This document shows, one piece after another, positions 1-26,725 of a stretch of 64,000 bases of DNA. Location: assembly GCA_025403435.1 (NCBI GenBank), contig CM046335.1, positions 4,555,101 to 4,619,100 of the forward strand, written 5' to 3'. Each line of letters begins with the position of its first letter. Position 1 is the first letter of the stretch. The translations under genes and the position numbers were made by a program. The notes beneath the pieces are model-generated. The model did not search any database, was not told the origin of the DNA, and was given only the letters and a program-made list of their open reading frames with translations. The DNA is from Artocarpus heterophyllus. Lineage: Eukaryota > Streptophyta > Magnoliopsida > Rosales > Moraceae.

Positions 1-1170
1 CCAGGCCTGGCAACTGTAACCTACCCAGTAGACCGGATAGGATGGACCGGTAGGGAATTTGTTCCGCTGGGTTCCCCGAACCAGCCATAATGGGAAAGAG
101 TTTTCTTCCCGAGAAGGAAGGATTACTGCCTGGTCGACTTCGGCTTCTCGAACAGGTCTTCGACCGCCCTGATCACATGGCTTGTGCCTAGGGCCTCTTA
201 GACCACATGTGCCCTTGTTCAAACGTCCTCAGCACGTGCTGATCGACAGGGACAGCCTCACCAGCCAGGGCAAGATAATTACCCCCGACGTAGAACCACT
301 CATATTTTCAAAGTTTGTCTGAGTCGGGGTTTCCCAAAATAAAATCCTTCCTGAAGCTAGTGACATAATACCACCCGGACTGTCGAGGAAGCTTCTTCAT
401 CTTGTACACTTGCTTGAAAGCTTTCAACGGCATCTCAGTCGCCCGATGGTACGTCCACAATACGTACATCCCGATCAGGGACCTATAACTGTTGGGGTTT
501 AGCTGAGTTGGACACACGTTGAAATCATTAAGTGCTCGGTGGAGGAATGGATCAAATGAGAGGCGCAACCCAGCCCTGAAAAACTCGATGTAGAGCATAA
601 TGCATCCTCTGGTGCCTCCAACGGTGAATCATGCTCCTCGGGCATGATCAGGATTACGTCATCCGGGATGCCAAACTCGACACGCAAATCCTCCAGCCGA
701 GACTCCGTTATGGAGCTGGTATAAGCTACAATTGATGTCTGCCCTGGTTGGGTCACCCTATATGCCGTCACACCTTAAACACGGGTGACCCAACCAGCTC
801 ACCTGCTTCGATCTCGGGCTGCTCTGCCTCCTCCATCTCTTCGACCGCCAGCTCTTCGTTGGAGATGTCCACAGTGATTATGCCCTCGACTTGAATTGGG
901 ACTTCAAAATTCCTGCCTGATGTGCTCGGGCCATCCCCAGTCGTTCGGAGCTCGGCTCTCTCCTGGGCAATAACTAGGGAGGAGCCTGCAGTTGCCGCCC
1001 TGATGTACGGGTCCTCGTCCCTGCACGGTCTGATCGGCCTCTCCCCATCTAGCAGGTTGAGAAACTCCTACTCAGGTACAGTCTGGGAATCAACCCTCAA
1101 TATCTGTTCAAGTCGGCCAGCCCCGTCTCGTTTAGGGGACACGTTTTCGATCTCGACTTAAACGTATGAC
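1..1170 (-). pseudogene. Gypsy-type transposon ORF (gag-like), broken
   Basis: Minus-strand reading gives a gag-like protein in pieces. An acidic N-terminal part (about 1160 to 780) ends at a stop near 780. A short segment ending in PDDVILIMPEEHDSPLEAPE follows, then, after a frame change near 600, a part with GLRLSFDPFLHRALNDFNV and QLNPNSYRSLIGMYVLW. The order 'glR(l/f)...(h/d)PF...L...QL.PN..r.L.g...LW' is typical of the plant 'putative gypsy type transposon' domain found in Tat-like LTR elements. The piece runs off the left edge, so its C-terminal end is unseen. An in-frame stop and at least one frameshift show it is dead. GC content is clearly higher than in the DNA to the right, as expected of inserted transposon sequence. 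Family is inferred from pattern only. Confidence 0.6.
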
Positions 1171-1381
1171 GAACTGCTCTTCGGACTGCTTTTCGACTAG
1201 GAAATATTTATATTTTGGGAATCAATGACGTCACTCATTTTTGTACTCCTTGGGAAATTACCTGATCGGGCTGTTGTAACTCGAAAATGTGAAGTCTTCG
1301 GGTGAATAACTACAGCTAGACAGCTAAGAACTTTACGAATACGAAATCTAACTTCAATCGCGTGAAATTAACGAAAAAGAA

Positions 1382-1397
1382 GGCCTTATTTATAGCC
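1382..1397 (-). promoter_or_regulatory. TATA box upstream of the gypsy-type ORF
   Basis: Minus strand reads GGCTATAAATAAGGCC, a near-ideal plant TATA box about 220 bases upstream of the first readable part of the gypsy-type ORF. It suggests that a transcription start of the element lay near 1355-1365. Confidence 0.4.
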
Positions 1398-1599
1398 GTT
1401 TCAAGTGGGAAATCTAGGCGTGAAAAACGAAAAGGTGTGATCATTACGCCTGTCAGGCGACGCAGTCGACCATGATGTGACACGTGTCCCCTGTTGATAC
1501 TCGTGACTTTTCGTCTCACCCCTCTTCGGAGTGCCGTTTGGTCTTCTTTCTTTCAGCTGACCCACCCACTCGGCGTAGTCCACTCGGTCGGACAACGAC

Positions 1600-2650
1600 T
1601 AGGTGAACTGGGAGGCTAATGTTGGGGGTGAGCTCGACGCCATCGCTGAGGAGGCAAACTTTGGCGGTTGGCTAAATAGCTCGGCAGAGCCTCTAGGGAG
1701 CAAACTACTGACTTCGACGGCAACGTGCGCTCTGTCTGAGGTGCTTCTCAAGGCCCCCGAGGCCTCGCCCCCACAGGTTGTCGCCTCGAACTACGCACTT
1801 GCTTGGGTCAGACCAACTTTACTCACAGGCAAACTGCTACTTGCCACTACAGGCTGACAAACGGCAAATAACTCACCTTCTGATGGGACCTGATCCATTG
1901 ACCGGGGGGGGGGGTGACACTTATCACCTACCGTCTGACACGCCTTAATGTGACACCTAGGTTGTGGGCAAAACCCACCTGACACCCGGTCCAAGTAGTG
2001 GCCTATAAATAAGATGCATTTATTGCATTATAAAGAGAGAGAGATTCCTTCCCACCTAACAAGCTCCCGTCCTCTGCCGAGCAACCCCTACCTTGAGCAT
2101 CGGACAGTCCTTGTCCTTTGACTGACTCCTTATTCTCACATCTGAAGTGCCCTTCCTCTTGTCGTAGGTACGCCGGGCCAGGCAGAGGCGAGCCAGGGAA
2201 GAGTCGGACCATGCACAGTCGCATGTGGTGTTGATCCGACGCAGAATCACGGTAAGCATCAACAGTTGCAATGAACAAAAAACCACTACATGGAAAACAC
2301 CATCATGTCAGCCTGATAAGATCACCCTCAATCGTTCGGGAAACACTTAATGAGGCATACACCTCCCTCCCATTGCACCACAGGGTCCGCCTATAAGGCT
2401 CAAATCTTTCATATTTGGTATGTATACCATAAGCAACATGCCCATAAAAGCACCGGTGCTCCACTTCCATCGTTAGCCACACGCTTCGACTGTTGCCTAT
2501 AAATATGTAGCGAGAGAGTTGAAGCCGCTATCTAGGCCTTCATTGGGTAACCCAAAGTTTTTCCTTGAGGTCTGGGAGTCCAAAGATCAACCAAAGACGA
2601 CCCCAAACATCGACTTAAAGGGAGAACATAGAAAACATAACCATAACACA
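1600..2650 (+). repeat. Degenerate LTR-like promoter sequence (Tat/gypsy style)
   Basis: GC-rich stretch with two TATAAATA boxes (2004-2011 and 2498-2505). Each is preceded by 'ttaatg' and 'gacac' rich sequence and followed by 'gagagag'. After the first comes TTGAGCATCGGACAGTCC, a phrase typical of the R-U5 part of Tat-type LTRs. The orientation is opposite to the ORF at 1-1170, so this is probably a second, nested element or two LTR scraps. No clean TG...CA ends or target duplication were found. From about 2660 the sequence becomes AT-rich. Confidence 0.4.
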
Positions 2651-2799
2651 CCCTTAAGGGGGAAAAAATCATTCACAACGGCTAGTAGTTAAATATTTTT
2701 TGAATTTAGTACCTTAATGTTCTAAAATTCTCAATTGAGATACTTTTTTTTTTTAAAAATTATCCAAGTACCCTAATGTCCTCTTTTAAGACATTATTA

Positions 2800-2948
2800 G
2801 GATGTTTACGACAACAGTTGGAATTAAAAATATTGGTTTAAAAATTGTAGCATGCAGGAGGTTTATATTGTAGCAACTTTTTACTTTTTACTTTTTACTA
2901 TAGTTATTGAGAGTTTTACACAGTTTGTAGATCGAGATACCAAACAGC
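2800..2948. mobile_element. MITE copy 1 (GTAGCAT...TTTATA family)
   Basis: Starts GGATGTTTACGACA and ends GAGATACCAAACAGC, imperfect inverted ends. Inside is one good core, TTGTAGCATGCAGGAGGTTT, followed by TTTTTACTTTTTACTATAG and a worn second core (GAGAGTTTTACAC). It is the left-most of about ten copies in the window. Confidence 0.45.
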
Positions 2949-5089
2949 ACAATGAATGACCTTTTGTGTATATATATATTTTTTATTGAGACATTTTTTA
3001 TCAATGATGAGAGGTTGATGTAAAGTCTCCTTTAGAATAGTTTCCTTTTTTTCAAAAAATACTAAAGGATGTTACAATAACGTTAAAAAAAAAACCTAAA
3101 ATAATTAAAGCTCTAAGTAGATTTAGACGGGGCATGGCCCTTCAACGTGACCATGTACACCATCGAGTGCGAGTAGGATAGCACATCCACATTCAAGCAA
3201 TCTGGGGATTTAAATAATATTAACATTATAATATAGTCCAAACCACGAAACTGGCGGCACTTTGAAGTTCAAATCTTGCCCAACAAAAATGCATTTAAAA
3301 TGCCTTACGCATTCTATTATTCAAATTCAAAAAAAATAATAGGAAAAAAATTGTCAATACGTCTTTTTTATTAGTTAAATAAATATCAATCTCGGTTAAC
3401 ACACAAATGACTGGACAAGTTCTATTGGATAATAACATAAAACCTCTTTTTTTCTCTGCTGAAGACTTGACTTGGTCCAACCAAATGACAAATCATGTAT
3501 TGCATAGAAAGAAATATAAAAAGGTGACGTACTTTCAAAAAACGACAAATAAAAAAAAAAATTAATAGCAAAGCAAAAGGTTATTATGGTGAGCAAGACC
3601 ATCCTAGCCAATCTGCCAACTTCGTTTTTGCTTATGTAATTTAGGGGGAAAAGCACGGAAGAGACTTTGGATTATATCCTTCCAAATGACTTTTTAATGG
3701 TTGAGGCGTCTTGGGGATTAATCTATAATTAAGGCTTGTGTTTACATTATATGTAGTGGCCTTCTTTTGACAGCTTCCAATGCTGTCAACTACCCACTAA
3801 TACTATTATCATCTTCAGTTTAAAGAAATCTCAAACCTGGTGTTGTACTTGAATTGACCCAATCTAAATCTAGTAAAAATCCTATTTCGTAGTGTTTTTA
3901 CAATAGGTAAAAATTGTTTCATTTTAAAAAATAGAAATTTTTATGAATTATGCTGAAAGTATTTTTGAAATTTTTATCTCATATAACGTGCAAAAATATT
4001 TTCAAAAGCTTGTAAAACAATACCAAACAAGTATATCTTTTGTTTTTTACTTTTCTGCCACATTAGCACAAAGAGGATACGTTTGGAGTAATTCAAATTA
4101 GTTCTTGGGTCGGAATCGAAGCACCAACTAATTAGTCCATTTTTAACTGCTTGATTCGGGCTCATATGTTGTATTTTTAGGTGGTTGTCGCGGCTTAATC
4201 CAAAAAACTACAAGGGAGGTATTCAACATGATGAACAAACAACCATATCCAGTTTGGCTTTACTAAATATGTGATTAGATGTGACCGTTTGATCTGTTGG
4301 TACTTATTGTTGGGGTAGAGTGGAGTTTTGAGAGAGGTTGCACGTGTAATCTCGCTCCATATAAAAGAAAGTAGTTGGATTTAATTAAAACAATGCAAGA
4401 TGAGACGTTTTCATCTATAGACGTTCAGTAGATACACAAATGTTACAGGAAATGAAAGTAAGTTTTGGCTTAACTCTAACACCTAACCAATTTGATGTTT
4501 ATAACTTTTTCTCGTTTAAGAACGTAACTTTATTTATTTAATTTTTTGACACTCTATTGGTAAAATGTAACTTATAATGTTACAAGTGAACAATTTAAGA
4601 GTTGCCTAAATGCATAAATAAAATTATATTTTTAAATAAAAAAATTAACAAACATCGGATCAAAGATTCTTCTGACAAAAATAATTATTCAGTAGTAGAT
4701 TTTTAATAAAAAATTTGGGATAAATCTACTAGTAGGGCAGGTAAAAGAATATCACATCACAGTTTAAGCGTTCCATATAAAATTTATTTACGTATAAATT
4801 TTTTCTGTATTGAAAAAAAATGAAACTTTTATATACTGTTTTAACGTATGCTGAGGAAAGTCAAATAAAGACAAAGATAAATTAAAGAATTGAATAATTT
4901 ATATTGTTTCCAATTTTCTAGGTTCCTGATTGAATTCTATTTACCCGTTTGCAATATTTTTCTTTTTCCAGATCAGTTTGTTTGTGCATATTATAAAATT
5001 TACTGTCATATTAATGAAATTTGACTCACTCATTTTTCAATTTTTCTTTTTATTTCTTCATGGTATCAGGAAAAAAAAATACATATTTT

Positions 5090-5120
5090 CTATATATATA
5101 TATATATATATTTTTTTTTT
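5090..5120. repeat. (TA)n microsatellite with poly-T
   Basis: About ten TA units followed by a T run; simple sequence only. Confidence 0.8.
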
Positions 5121-5764
5121 TCCCTCCAACAATGGCCGTTCTACCACTCCAATATTTGTTTTTTCTCCAACTTATTTATTACTATTGTTGGGTCCTTTTA
5201 TGATTTCTCTTCGAGCCATAACCACCAAATTGGATAATATTTCATGCATGGCAGCTAGTTCATTGCATTAAACATGTTAAACAGACTTTTTAATTTGGCT
5301 AAAATTGATTTCATAATCATATTTCAGGTGAAAATGAAGCACGCTGCATCCACTAATCCAATTAAAATAATACCCTCCTATAGTTGTTACCTCATTTTTC
5401 TTGCTAATTAGAGTGAATTAAAATTTAAGACACCTCTATACAGACAGCATTAATTCCACGTATTTATGTCAGTTGTCGAAACACTCGGAGGAAAGCTACC
5501 TTAACATTTCTTTGTCATTAAGAAATGGGCAAAGAGAAGGGTTACATCACTAATTTAATTATCATAAATCATAAAACCAACATAAACAACAACAAATAAT
5601 ACCAATAACTGTCAAACGAAAAAAATAATTAAAAAAAAGTCACCAGTTCATAAAACTCACGATCCTCCAATCCGACATCCCTCTTGCCAAATCTGCCTTC
5701 AAAAACTCTTTTTTTTTTGGGGTAGATGGAAAAGTGAGGCTCTCACGCCTTGAGCGTCAATCTG

Positions 5765-5795
5765 CACGTGCCACGTGGAAACGTCTGGGACGTGG
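5765..5795 (+). promoter_or_regulatory. Cluster of three ACGT-core boxes (ABRE/G-box) upstream of SPI
   Basis: Within 31 bases lie CACGTG (5765-5770), CCACGTGG (5771-5778) and GGACGTGG (5788-5795). These are consensus binding sites for bZIP factors of the ABF/AREB and GBF groups, and tight pairing of such boxes is the form that confers ABA or stress response in known promoters. The cluster lies about 760 bases before the SPI start codon, upstream of the purine-rich leader. Regulation is inferred, not shown. Confidence 0.5.
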
Positions 5796-5879
5796 TCAGG
5801 GGATTGTGAGAAGCTAGGGTGAAAAATAAATAAATAAATTTCAATAAAAAAAATATTAGTCTATTTTTTGTTTTTGTTT

Positions 5880-6527
5880 TTATTTTTATTTTTCAAATTG
5901 AGAAAGAGAAAGCAAAGACGATAGATATAGAGGGTGAGGAACAAGGCGCGGAGAGGCCGTCCGAAAACAGGCGCTGAAAATAACGACGAGGAATAGAGAT
6001 TGAGAAAGAAAAAGAAAAAGTAAAAAAAAAAAAAAGAGGAAAAACACAGCTTCTTCGTGTTCTTTTAACTCCGAGCCGAAGTCCGCGTTGCCCTTTTCGT
6101 TAGCTGTCCTCGATTTTAGGACCGGCGAAAACATTTTCCCGGAAAATAGAAAAGAAAATCGAAAATTCTCGTAAAAAAAGGAGGGAAGAGAAGGAAAAAA
6201 CAATCCTGAAGAAGAAGATATACGAACAACAGATAAAAAAAGAGATGAAATAATAATTGATTTGGCAGATCTTTTCTGATCGCTATCGTCGGAGAAGGAC
6301 TTCGATCAGTCGTTCTCCGCTTGAAATTTTAGCCGCATTGAATTATTAATCATCAATTTTTTTTGGAATCGATTATTATTATTTTTTTTGCGCGGAGAAA
6401 TTTGATTTCGAGATGCGACCCTTCTAGAATAGTGGTTTCTAGGAGGCTTCGGATCTGGTGGGAGGTGGCAATTGGTGTCGTTTGATGAGAGAGAAGTCGC
6501 ATGTTTCAGCAATCGAGAGGGAAAACG
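5880..6527 (+). promoter_or_regulatory. Probable SPI 5' leader, purine/T-rich, with upstream ATGs
   Basis: From about 5895 the sequence is GA-rich and free of obvious introns up to the SPI start. It contains at least three upstream ATGs: ATG AAA TAA at 6245-6253, a four-codon ORF at 6413-6427, and the longer one at 6485-6550. An in-frame ATG at 6501 would add nine residues to SPI. The transcription start itself is not visible, so membership of the first ATGs in the mRNA is inferred. Confidence 0.4.

Positions 6528-6550
<23 letters not shown>
6485..6550 (+). CDS. Overlapping upstream ORF (21 codons) in SPI leader
   Basis: ATG at 6485 opens a 21-codon frame that ends with TAA at 6548-6550, 20 bases past the SPI ATG at 6528-6530 and in a different frame. 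Ribosomes starting here would bypass the SPI start, so it could repress translation. Its ATG context (TTTGATGAG) is weak, so leaky scanning is expected. Function is inferred from position only. Confidence 0.3.
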
Positions 6551-22816
<16,266 letters not shown>

Positions 22817-23640
22817 TGGGAAAATAGTGGTCGTGATAACTTAAGCACTTGGGGAAGCCCGATAATTGTTGATGGGAACCAGAAGGGTTTGTTAGTCCAT
22901 CATTGAACGACTGTTGATGTATCAGATACATGGAGAAGGAAAAGCAAGCCAACAGGGCTGGCCTAGGATTTAGACATGAGAACAAGATTGACAAGATGAA
23001 ATACTTCCACAAGTTAAAATGTTGGGAGCCTAACAAGCGCATGTCCTGCCCAAACCACTGAGCTGGTCAAGCTTCGAGAAGGCATAATGGTAGGCTGTGC
23101 TTTTGTCGCCTTTGGCGTTGATACAAGGATGTTGTTGATTTTGTGCAGGAAAATCAAGCCCACAGGTTTTTTAAAATGTAAATAGGTGGAGTAACTGACG
23201 ATGTCTTAGTGAGTAACATGTACAGCAGAAAGTGTGTCGGGAATGGGTTGATGGGTGAAAATGATCGGCTGATTTTGGACGTGGGAAAGTACATTGGTAG
23301 TGTGTTAATTTTTCTTGCAAAAATAGGGCTCTTATTGCCCATTTCTTTGTTGTGAAATATGTACATTTCGTTCTTTTTTGAGTTTATCGGGGAGGCCCTG
23401 GTTTTTCTTACAGTAAGTCTCCAGTGATTCTTTTTCAGCTTTTGATTTGTACGTTGGATATGGACCAAACTCTAATTTGCAAATTAGATCCATGTACTTT
23501 TTGGTATACGACACGTACATGGACGTTGTTGCCTTTCATTTTGTCCACACAGATTCTTGTTTGGAAGCATTCTGCGCTAAAACTAATCATTGCAAGAACA
23601 ATCACCAAACAATATAGCCGAAGATATTTTAAGGTTTAAT
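22817..23640 (+). other. SPI 3' flank / probable 3' UTR
   Basis: Non-coding sequence of mixed composition after the SPI stop. It is not AT-rich until about 23640 and contains no ORF resembling a known protein. No canonical AATAAA signal was found; weak variants occur near 23175 (ATGTAAATA) and 23640-23655. The end of the transcript is therefore uncertain. Confidence 0.4.
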
Positions 23641-24110
23641 TTTTTAATGTAAATGGAGAGAGTAATCTGAGCTAAATTAATTCACGCTTGAAATATTTAA
23701 ATAATCACACTTGTATCACTGTCGTGTTAATTTTTTTTCCTTATACTTTCTTGATAATCGGCAGAAGTTGTGATTGAGTATTTTGTAATTATTTGTGATC
23801 ATATTAACTATTTATGCCAATAGAGAACAAAAGTGACGTTAAAAAAAGGAAATAACCAAAATAATTGTATTTTTTTTATTAGCTCCATGAAAAGTAAAAA
23901 AGCCTTTACCCATGCTGACGATTATTAATTCTTATCTCTGGACATGAAAGGGCTATAAGAACTCCGCAAAATACAAAATCGACATAAATGCCCCTGTATA
24001 TCCACGCTTTTGTTTATGTTTGGTATCTTTTTTCAAATGGAGAGACGAGCGTTTTGGTTCTAGTGAAGACGAGCTATTCCCACAGGGAGAGTGGACAGGC
24101 AATTGTTTGA

Positions 24111-24280
24111 TTATAACGACAACGATATACAAAAACGACAGAAACCCTAATCAAAAAACACAGTAAGGCGAACAAGAACTCCAAAAGAAAAACGACAGTT
24201 AAAGGGAAACGACGACAATATACAAAAACAACGTAAGCGTGATAAAGAACGTCAAAAGAAAAAACGACAGTCTGACAGGT
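24111..24280. repeat. Tandem repeat rich in AACGAC/ACGACAG
   Basis: Two imperfect units of about 80-95 bases (24111-24202 and 24203-24280). Each has AACGACRAC, then ATATACAAAAAC, then AAGAACKYCAAAAGAAAAA followed by ACGACAG. It resembles subterminal repeat blocks of plant DNA transposons, but no element ends were identified. Confidence 0.5.
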
Positions 24281-24742
24281 TTGGCGAAAAAAGAAGAAGC
24301 GGGCAAACTCCTCATCAAAATTAAAACAAAAAGAGAAAATGCAATGTAAATTCGATACATTTTTTTAAGGGTTAACAACTTTGGCTGTGAGTAAACTTTT
24401 AACTTTGTGTGGCAAATTAGTGCATGAGTTAATTTAATGAGTTGAAAAAGTCTATTAATTAATAATAAAAATAGAAAAAATTACAATACGTGTCTAAATT
24501 ATTGTTATGAAATTAAAATCTAACATAATATTCAAAGTATCTTAAAAATATCCTCAATAATATAGTAATTATCTTAATGATATTACAAATTGTAATATAT
24601 AATTACATATAAATACATTTAATAATATCATTATGAGACATCTGTAAAATTTTTATAAATTAGATTTATTTTAATTTAATAAACGTAATTGGGTTAATTA
24701 TCTCGTTCATGAGGCTTTAAAAGCTCGTGGCTTCTTTACGTG

Positions 24743-24766
24743 TGTTACACGTGGGTGGACGTCACT
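24743..24766 (+). promoter_or_regulatory. G-box next to ACGTCA element
   Basis: TTACACGTGGGTGGACGTCA holds a palindromic CACGTG and an as-1/ABRE-like GACGTCA within 20 bases. The nearest downstream reading frame is the dead PPR gene 2 kb away, behind a transposon, so any target is unclear. Confidence 0.25.
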
Positions 24767-25023
24767 TTGGGATTACAAAACTGACCTTAGTGAGATGGAG
24801 GGAAAATTTGAGGAGAGTTAGGGGTTTATTTTTTACCTCTCTCTTTTGAGCTTCGATCACTCACCCGTCAACAACTGACCTTATCCATTAAATCTATCTT
24901 TTTGGCAGCAGCCATTGGTCATGGTGGGTTTGTGCTTATCCGACTGAACGGTGGAGAAACAGAGGGAAAACAAATTTGGTAACAATAAAATACCATTTTT
25001 ACCCTCAATTGTCTATTAACGTA

Positions 25024-25178
25024 ATGTGTATTTGGAATAGTGGTGGGAACCGTTGGTTAGAAATTGTAGCATATGAGAACTTTATACTGTAGCAATTTTT
25101 TAATTATTATTGTCACATATGAGAGTTTTATACTGTTAATAATTGAGTTTGTGGTAAAAATTATTACCAAACAACCTC
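25024..25178. mobile_element. MITE copy 2
   Basis: Two cores, TTGTAGCATATGAGAACTTT and GTCACATATGAGAGTTTTAT, separated by a T-rich spacer. The right end TTACCAAACAACC mirrors the family terminus. It sits 100 bases left of the AT-rich element at 25273. Confidence 0.5.
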
Positions 25179-25272
25179 GTAATTCAAATGGGGGCTAACC
25201 TGAACTTGCAGGGTGGGCCCATGTCGATTGATCTCATTGACCATGTAACTAGGAGAGAACGTGTTACATTAG

Positions 25273-26487
25273 GGGGGCGTTTGGTATGCAGTAATTTTGA
25301 GATAGGAATGAGAATCTGTAAGATTCCCATGTTTGATATACAATAATTTAAGTTTTGGATTCCTGAGAAACTAATTCCCGTGGGATTCAGATTACCTCAT
25401 TTTGGGGTAATATGAAGCCCACCCACAAGGTGATATTCATATTTCTGGGAATCTCAAAACTATAGAAATCTCATCTTTGTTTCCATGATGATGATGATAA
25501 TAATTATATTATTATTAAATTATTATAATAATAATATTATTATAAATTAATATTTCTATGCAATATAAATATAAAAATTATATTCATATAAAATAATAAT
25601 TTGATAATAATGATAATAATAAACATATATAATATATTACATATACAATATCTAAATATAATATATATAAATACTATAATAATAAAATAAAATAATGTTA
25701 TACTATTATTATAAATTAATATTAATATATGATATACATATAAATATTATATCAATATAAAATTATAATTTAATAATAAGAATAATAATAACAATAATAA
25801 TAAAAACATAATAATATAATATCAATATGAATAGTATAATATTAATATTAATATGCATAGTAATATCAATATTAAACTATATAAATACTATTATAATAAT
25901 TATAAATATAAAATATAGCTAAATATGTTTAATATTTTCTATAACAATATGTTTATTTAATGTTAATATTAATATAAATATTAATATATTATTAAGAATT
26001 GTATTTTTATTATTATTTATATTCATATCAATATATTTTATATTATATACAACATTTTAATATTAATATATTGTTAAATAATAATTCTATGATTATTATA
26101 AATTGATATTTTTATATAAGATAAAGAAAGTATTATATTAATATAAAATAATAATATTTTAATAATAATGATAATAATAACATTAATATTCATAGTAATA
26201 TTAAGGTTAAATTATATATAATATTATTTATATTTATATTATTATTATTTAATATTAGTTCTAATATATTATATTGATACATTTAATGGTAATACAATAA
26301 ATTATTTTGTCAATTATGCAAGATTCCTATGTATAACCAAACACAGTAATATATTATTCCTAGAAATCTAATAGAAGATTCCTATGTGCAACCAAACGTA
26401 ATAATCTTAGTTCCTGAGAATCATATTCCCTACAATCATTTTCTCAGGAATATGATTTCTACTGATTACTACAAACCAAACGCCCCC
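25273..26487. mobile_element. 1.2-kb AT-rich inverted-repeat transposon (PIF/Harbinger-like, non-autonomous)
   Basis: Left end GGGGGCGTTTGGTATGCAGT and the reverse complement of the right end GGGGGCGTTTGGTTTGTAGT match at 17 of 20 bases. The trinucleotide TAG flanks both sides (25270-25272 and 26488-26490) as a target duplication. The subterminal parts repeat 'CGTTTGGTTRYACATAGGAATCTT'-like and CTCAGGAAT motifs. The middle (about 25480-26290) is almost pure A/T built from ATAAT/ATATT words and holds no coding frame. The terminus resembles Tourist/Harbinger MITEs, but TAG rather than TTA/TAA is atypical. It is unusually long for a MITE. Confidence 0.7.
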
Positions 26488-26681
26488 TAGAGGTAAACGA
26501 TTGGAGATGTCCGCTAAACACAAGTGAAGATAACCGCGAGTTTTTAACGCTCTATGAACGGAAACACAGAGGTTATTCATTTATTATTAATCTGAGGATT
26601 TTTTTAACTTATTAAATTAATTTAAAGACTAATTTGTTACAAAAACTTAAAAGTTGAAGATCACTGAAACTATTAACCTTT

Positions 26682-26685
26682 TTTA

Positions 26686-26721
<36 letters not shown>
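26682..26721. repeat. (TA)n microsatellite
   Basis: A run of TA units broken once by TG, ending just before the first ATG of the decayed PPR gene. Confidence 0.85.
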
Positions 26722-26725
26722 TTTA

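Larger units (their letters stand above)
2660..5760. other. AT-rich intergenic DNA, no gene seen
   Basis: No open frame resembles a known protein. It holds one MITE copy (2800-2948), a tRNA-B-box-like scrap near 3266-3282 (GTTCAAATC), a (TA)n/poly-T tract at 5090-5120, and A/T homopolymers. The last few hundred bases are presumably distal promoter of the SPI gene. Confidence 0.6.

Noticed and set aside
3250..3290. tRNA-like B box (GTTCAAATC)
   Set aside because: No A box at the right distance and no cloverleaf pairing; too little to call a tRNA or SINE.
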